From Pseudomonadota bacterium (GTDB taxonomy: Bacteria > Pseudomonadota > Gammaproteobacteria > Burkholderiales > SG8-39): a stretch of DNA of 5,779 nt. A program made the position numbers and the translations under genes. Of the stretch, positions 5,399 to 5,779 are shown piece after piece (position 1 is the stretch's first letter; every line of letters starts with the position of its first letter). The DNA is taken from the NCBI GenBank assembly GCA_003242425.1, contig QGUL01000132.1, positions 1 to 5,779 of the forward strand, in the 5' to 3' direction. The notes under the pieces were generated by a model. That model had not been told where the DNA came from and did no database searches. It saw nothing but the letters and a program-made list of their open reading frames with translations.

Positions 5399-5770
5399 AT
5401 GGTGCGCGGCGTGAAGCTGGAAATCTACTTCGCCGAAAACACCAAGCACGAACGGGTGGATCTGGAGGACTGGCTTTTCGGCGCAGCGCGCTGGGCCGGG
5501 ATTTCGGGCGGCGTGATGTACCGTGCGGTGGCGGGCTACGGCCGTCACGGCGAACTGCGCGACGGCGGCCTGTTCGACAAGAGCGCGCCGCCCATGATGG
5601 CCTGTTTCGTCACGACCCACGAACGCGCGCAGGCCTTCCTTGACTACCTCGCCAAGGAAAAGCTGCAGCTTTTCTACCCGCTGTCCGAAACGGAATTCGG
5701 CATCGTCGGCGAGCGGCCCTCAGTCCCGGGCCGGCAGCCGCAGGCTGGCGGCGAAGGCGAGCAGCAGTAG
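5399..5770 (+). CDS. DUF190 family protein (PII-like fold)
   Basis: The 123-residue protein matches DUF190: KLEIYFAENTKH at the start, WAGISGGVMYRAVAGYG (the family's GatV-RGi-GyG region, about residues 32-48), and a regular alpha/beta pattern to PLSETEFG. DUF190 proteins have a PII-like ferredoxin fold, are often encoded beside or fused to CrcB/FluC, and have no settled biochemical role; a regulatory or nucleotide-sensing part in ion homeostasis is the usual suggestion. I chose ATG 5399 because AAGGA (5388-5392) lies 6 bases upstream; a GTG at 5372 would add nine unconserved residues. The last 20 or so residues (from about GERPSVPG) are low-complexity, Gly/Gln/Pro-rich and unlike the family core. 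They coincide with a possible convergent gene end on the other strand. Confidence 0.87.
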   Translation: MVRGVKLEIYFAENTKHERVDLEDWLFGAARWAGISGGVMYRAVAGYGRHGELRDGGLFDKSAPPMMACFVTTHERAQAFLDYLAKEKLQLFYPLSETEFGIVGERPSVPGRQPQAGGEGEQQ

Positions 5771-5779
5771 CACGCACAA
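5720..5779 (-). CDS. Possible 3' end of a convergent gene (fragment at window edge)
   Basis: On the minus strand, entering from the right edge, one frame reads LCVLLLLAFAASLRLPARD and then stops at TGA (5722-5720). It looks like the end of a hydrophobic helix followed by a short charged tail, as is common at the C-terminus of membrane transporters. Only 19 codons are visible, so this is a guess. It would overlap the DUF190 gene tail by about 50 bases, and the odd composition of that tail is consistent with the overlap. The family cannot be named. Confidence 0.3.
   Translation of the reverse strand: MCVLLLLAFAASLRLPARD

Noticed and set aside
4906..5643. A 245-codon plus-strand open frame across the MerT-like and DUF190 genes
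   Set aside because: Arg/Ala-rich translation out of frame with two recognised genes; no start signal or domain.

Overview
The window is high-G+C DNA (mostly G/C third positions) with tightly packed, often overlapping genes. Gene content and protein style (CorA, a MobB-MoeA-MoaD-MoaE run, CrcB/FluC, a DUF190 protein, an outer-membrane-barrel candidate) point to a Gram-negative proteobacterium. A betaproteobacterium is my best guess; this is inference, since no taxonomic marker is present.

Layout. The minus strand from base 557 leftwards carries the N-terminal 185 residues of a CorA-type magnesium/divalent cation transporter, cut by the window edge. A 171-base divergent region (558-728) separates it from a plus-strand gene run with candidate promoters in both directions. 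The first block of that run is a molybdenum-cofactor operon: mobB (GTPase adapter for the guanine dinucleotide cofactor), moeA (molybdate insertion), moaD and moaE (the two subunits of molybdopterin synthase). Gaps are 8, 9 and 1 bases. crcB (fluoride channel) overlaps the end of moaE by 4 bases, so it is translationally joined to the cofactor operon.

The second block (3580-5320) is the most interesting part. It holds four small genes that together look like a metal-handling cassette: a secreted Cys/His-rich protein, a secreted protein with outer-membrane beta-barrel features, a periplasmic single-HMA-domain protein with a CAFC metal site, and a three-helix inner-membrane protein. The last has the cysteine layout of the mercuric transporter MerT: a CC pair in helix 1, two Cys between helices 2 and 3, and a MerT-like C-terminus. 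The last two therefore form a MerP/MerT-like pair, but no MerR or MerA lies in the window. The natural reading is an outer membrane-periplasm-inner membrane route or sensor for a thiophilic metal (copper, mercury or another); the substrate cannot be read from sequence.

The third block is one DUF190 (PII-like fold) gene at 5399-5770. DUF190 genes are known partners of crcB, so the metal cassette lies between two genes that often adjoin. The last 60 bases may also hold the 3' end of a convergent minus-strand gene, which would overlap the DUF190 tail.

No RNA genes, insertion sequences, CRISPR arrays, riboswitches or convincing terminators were recognised.
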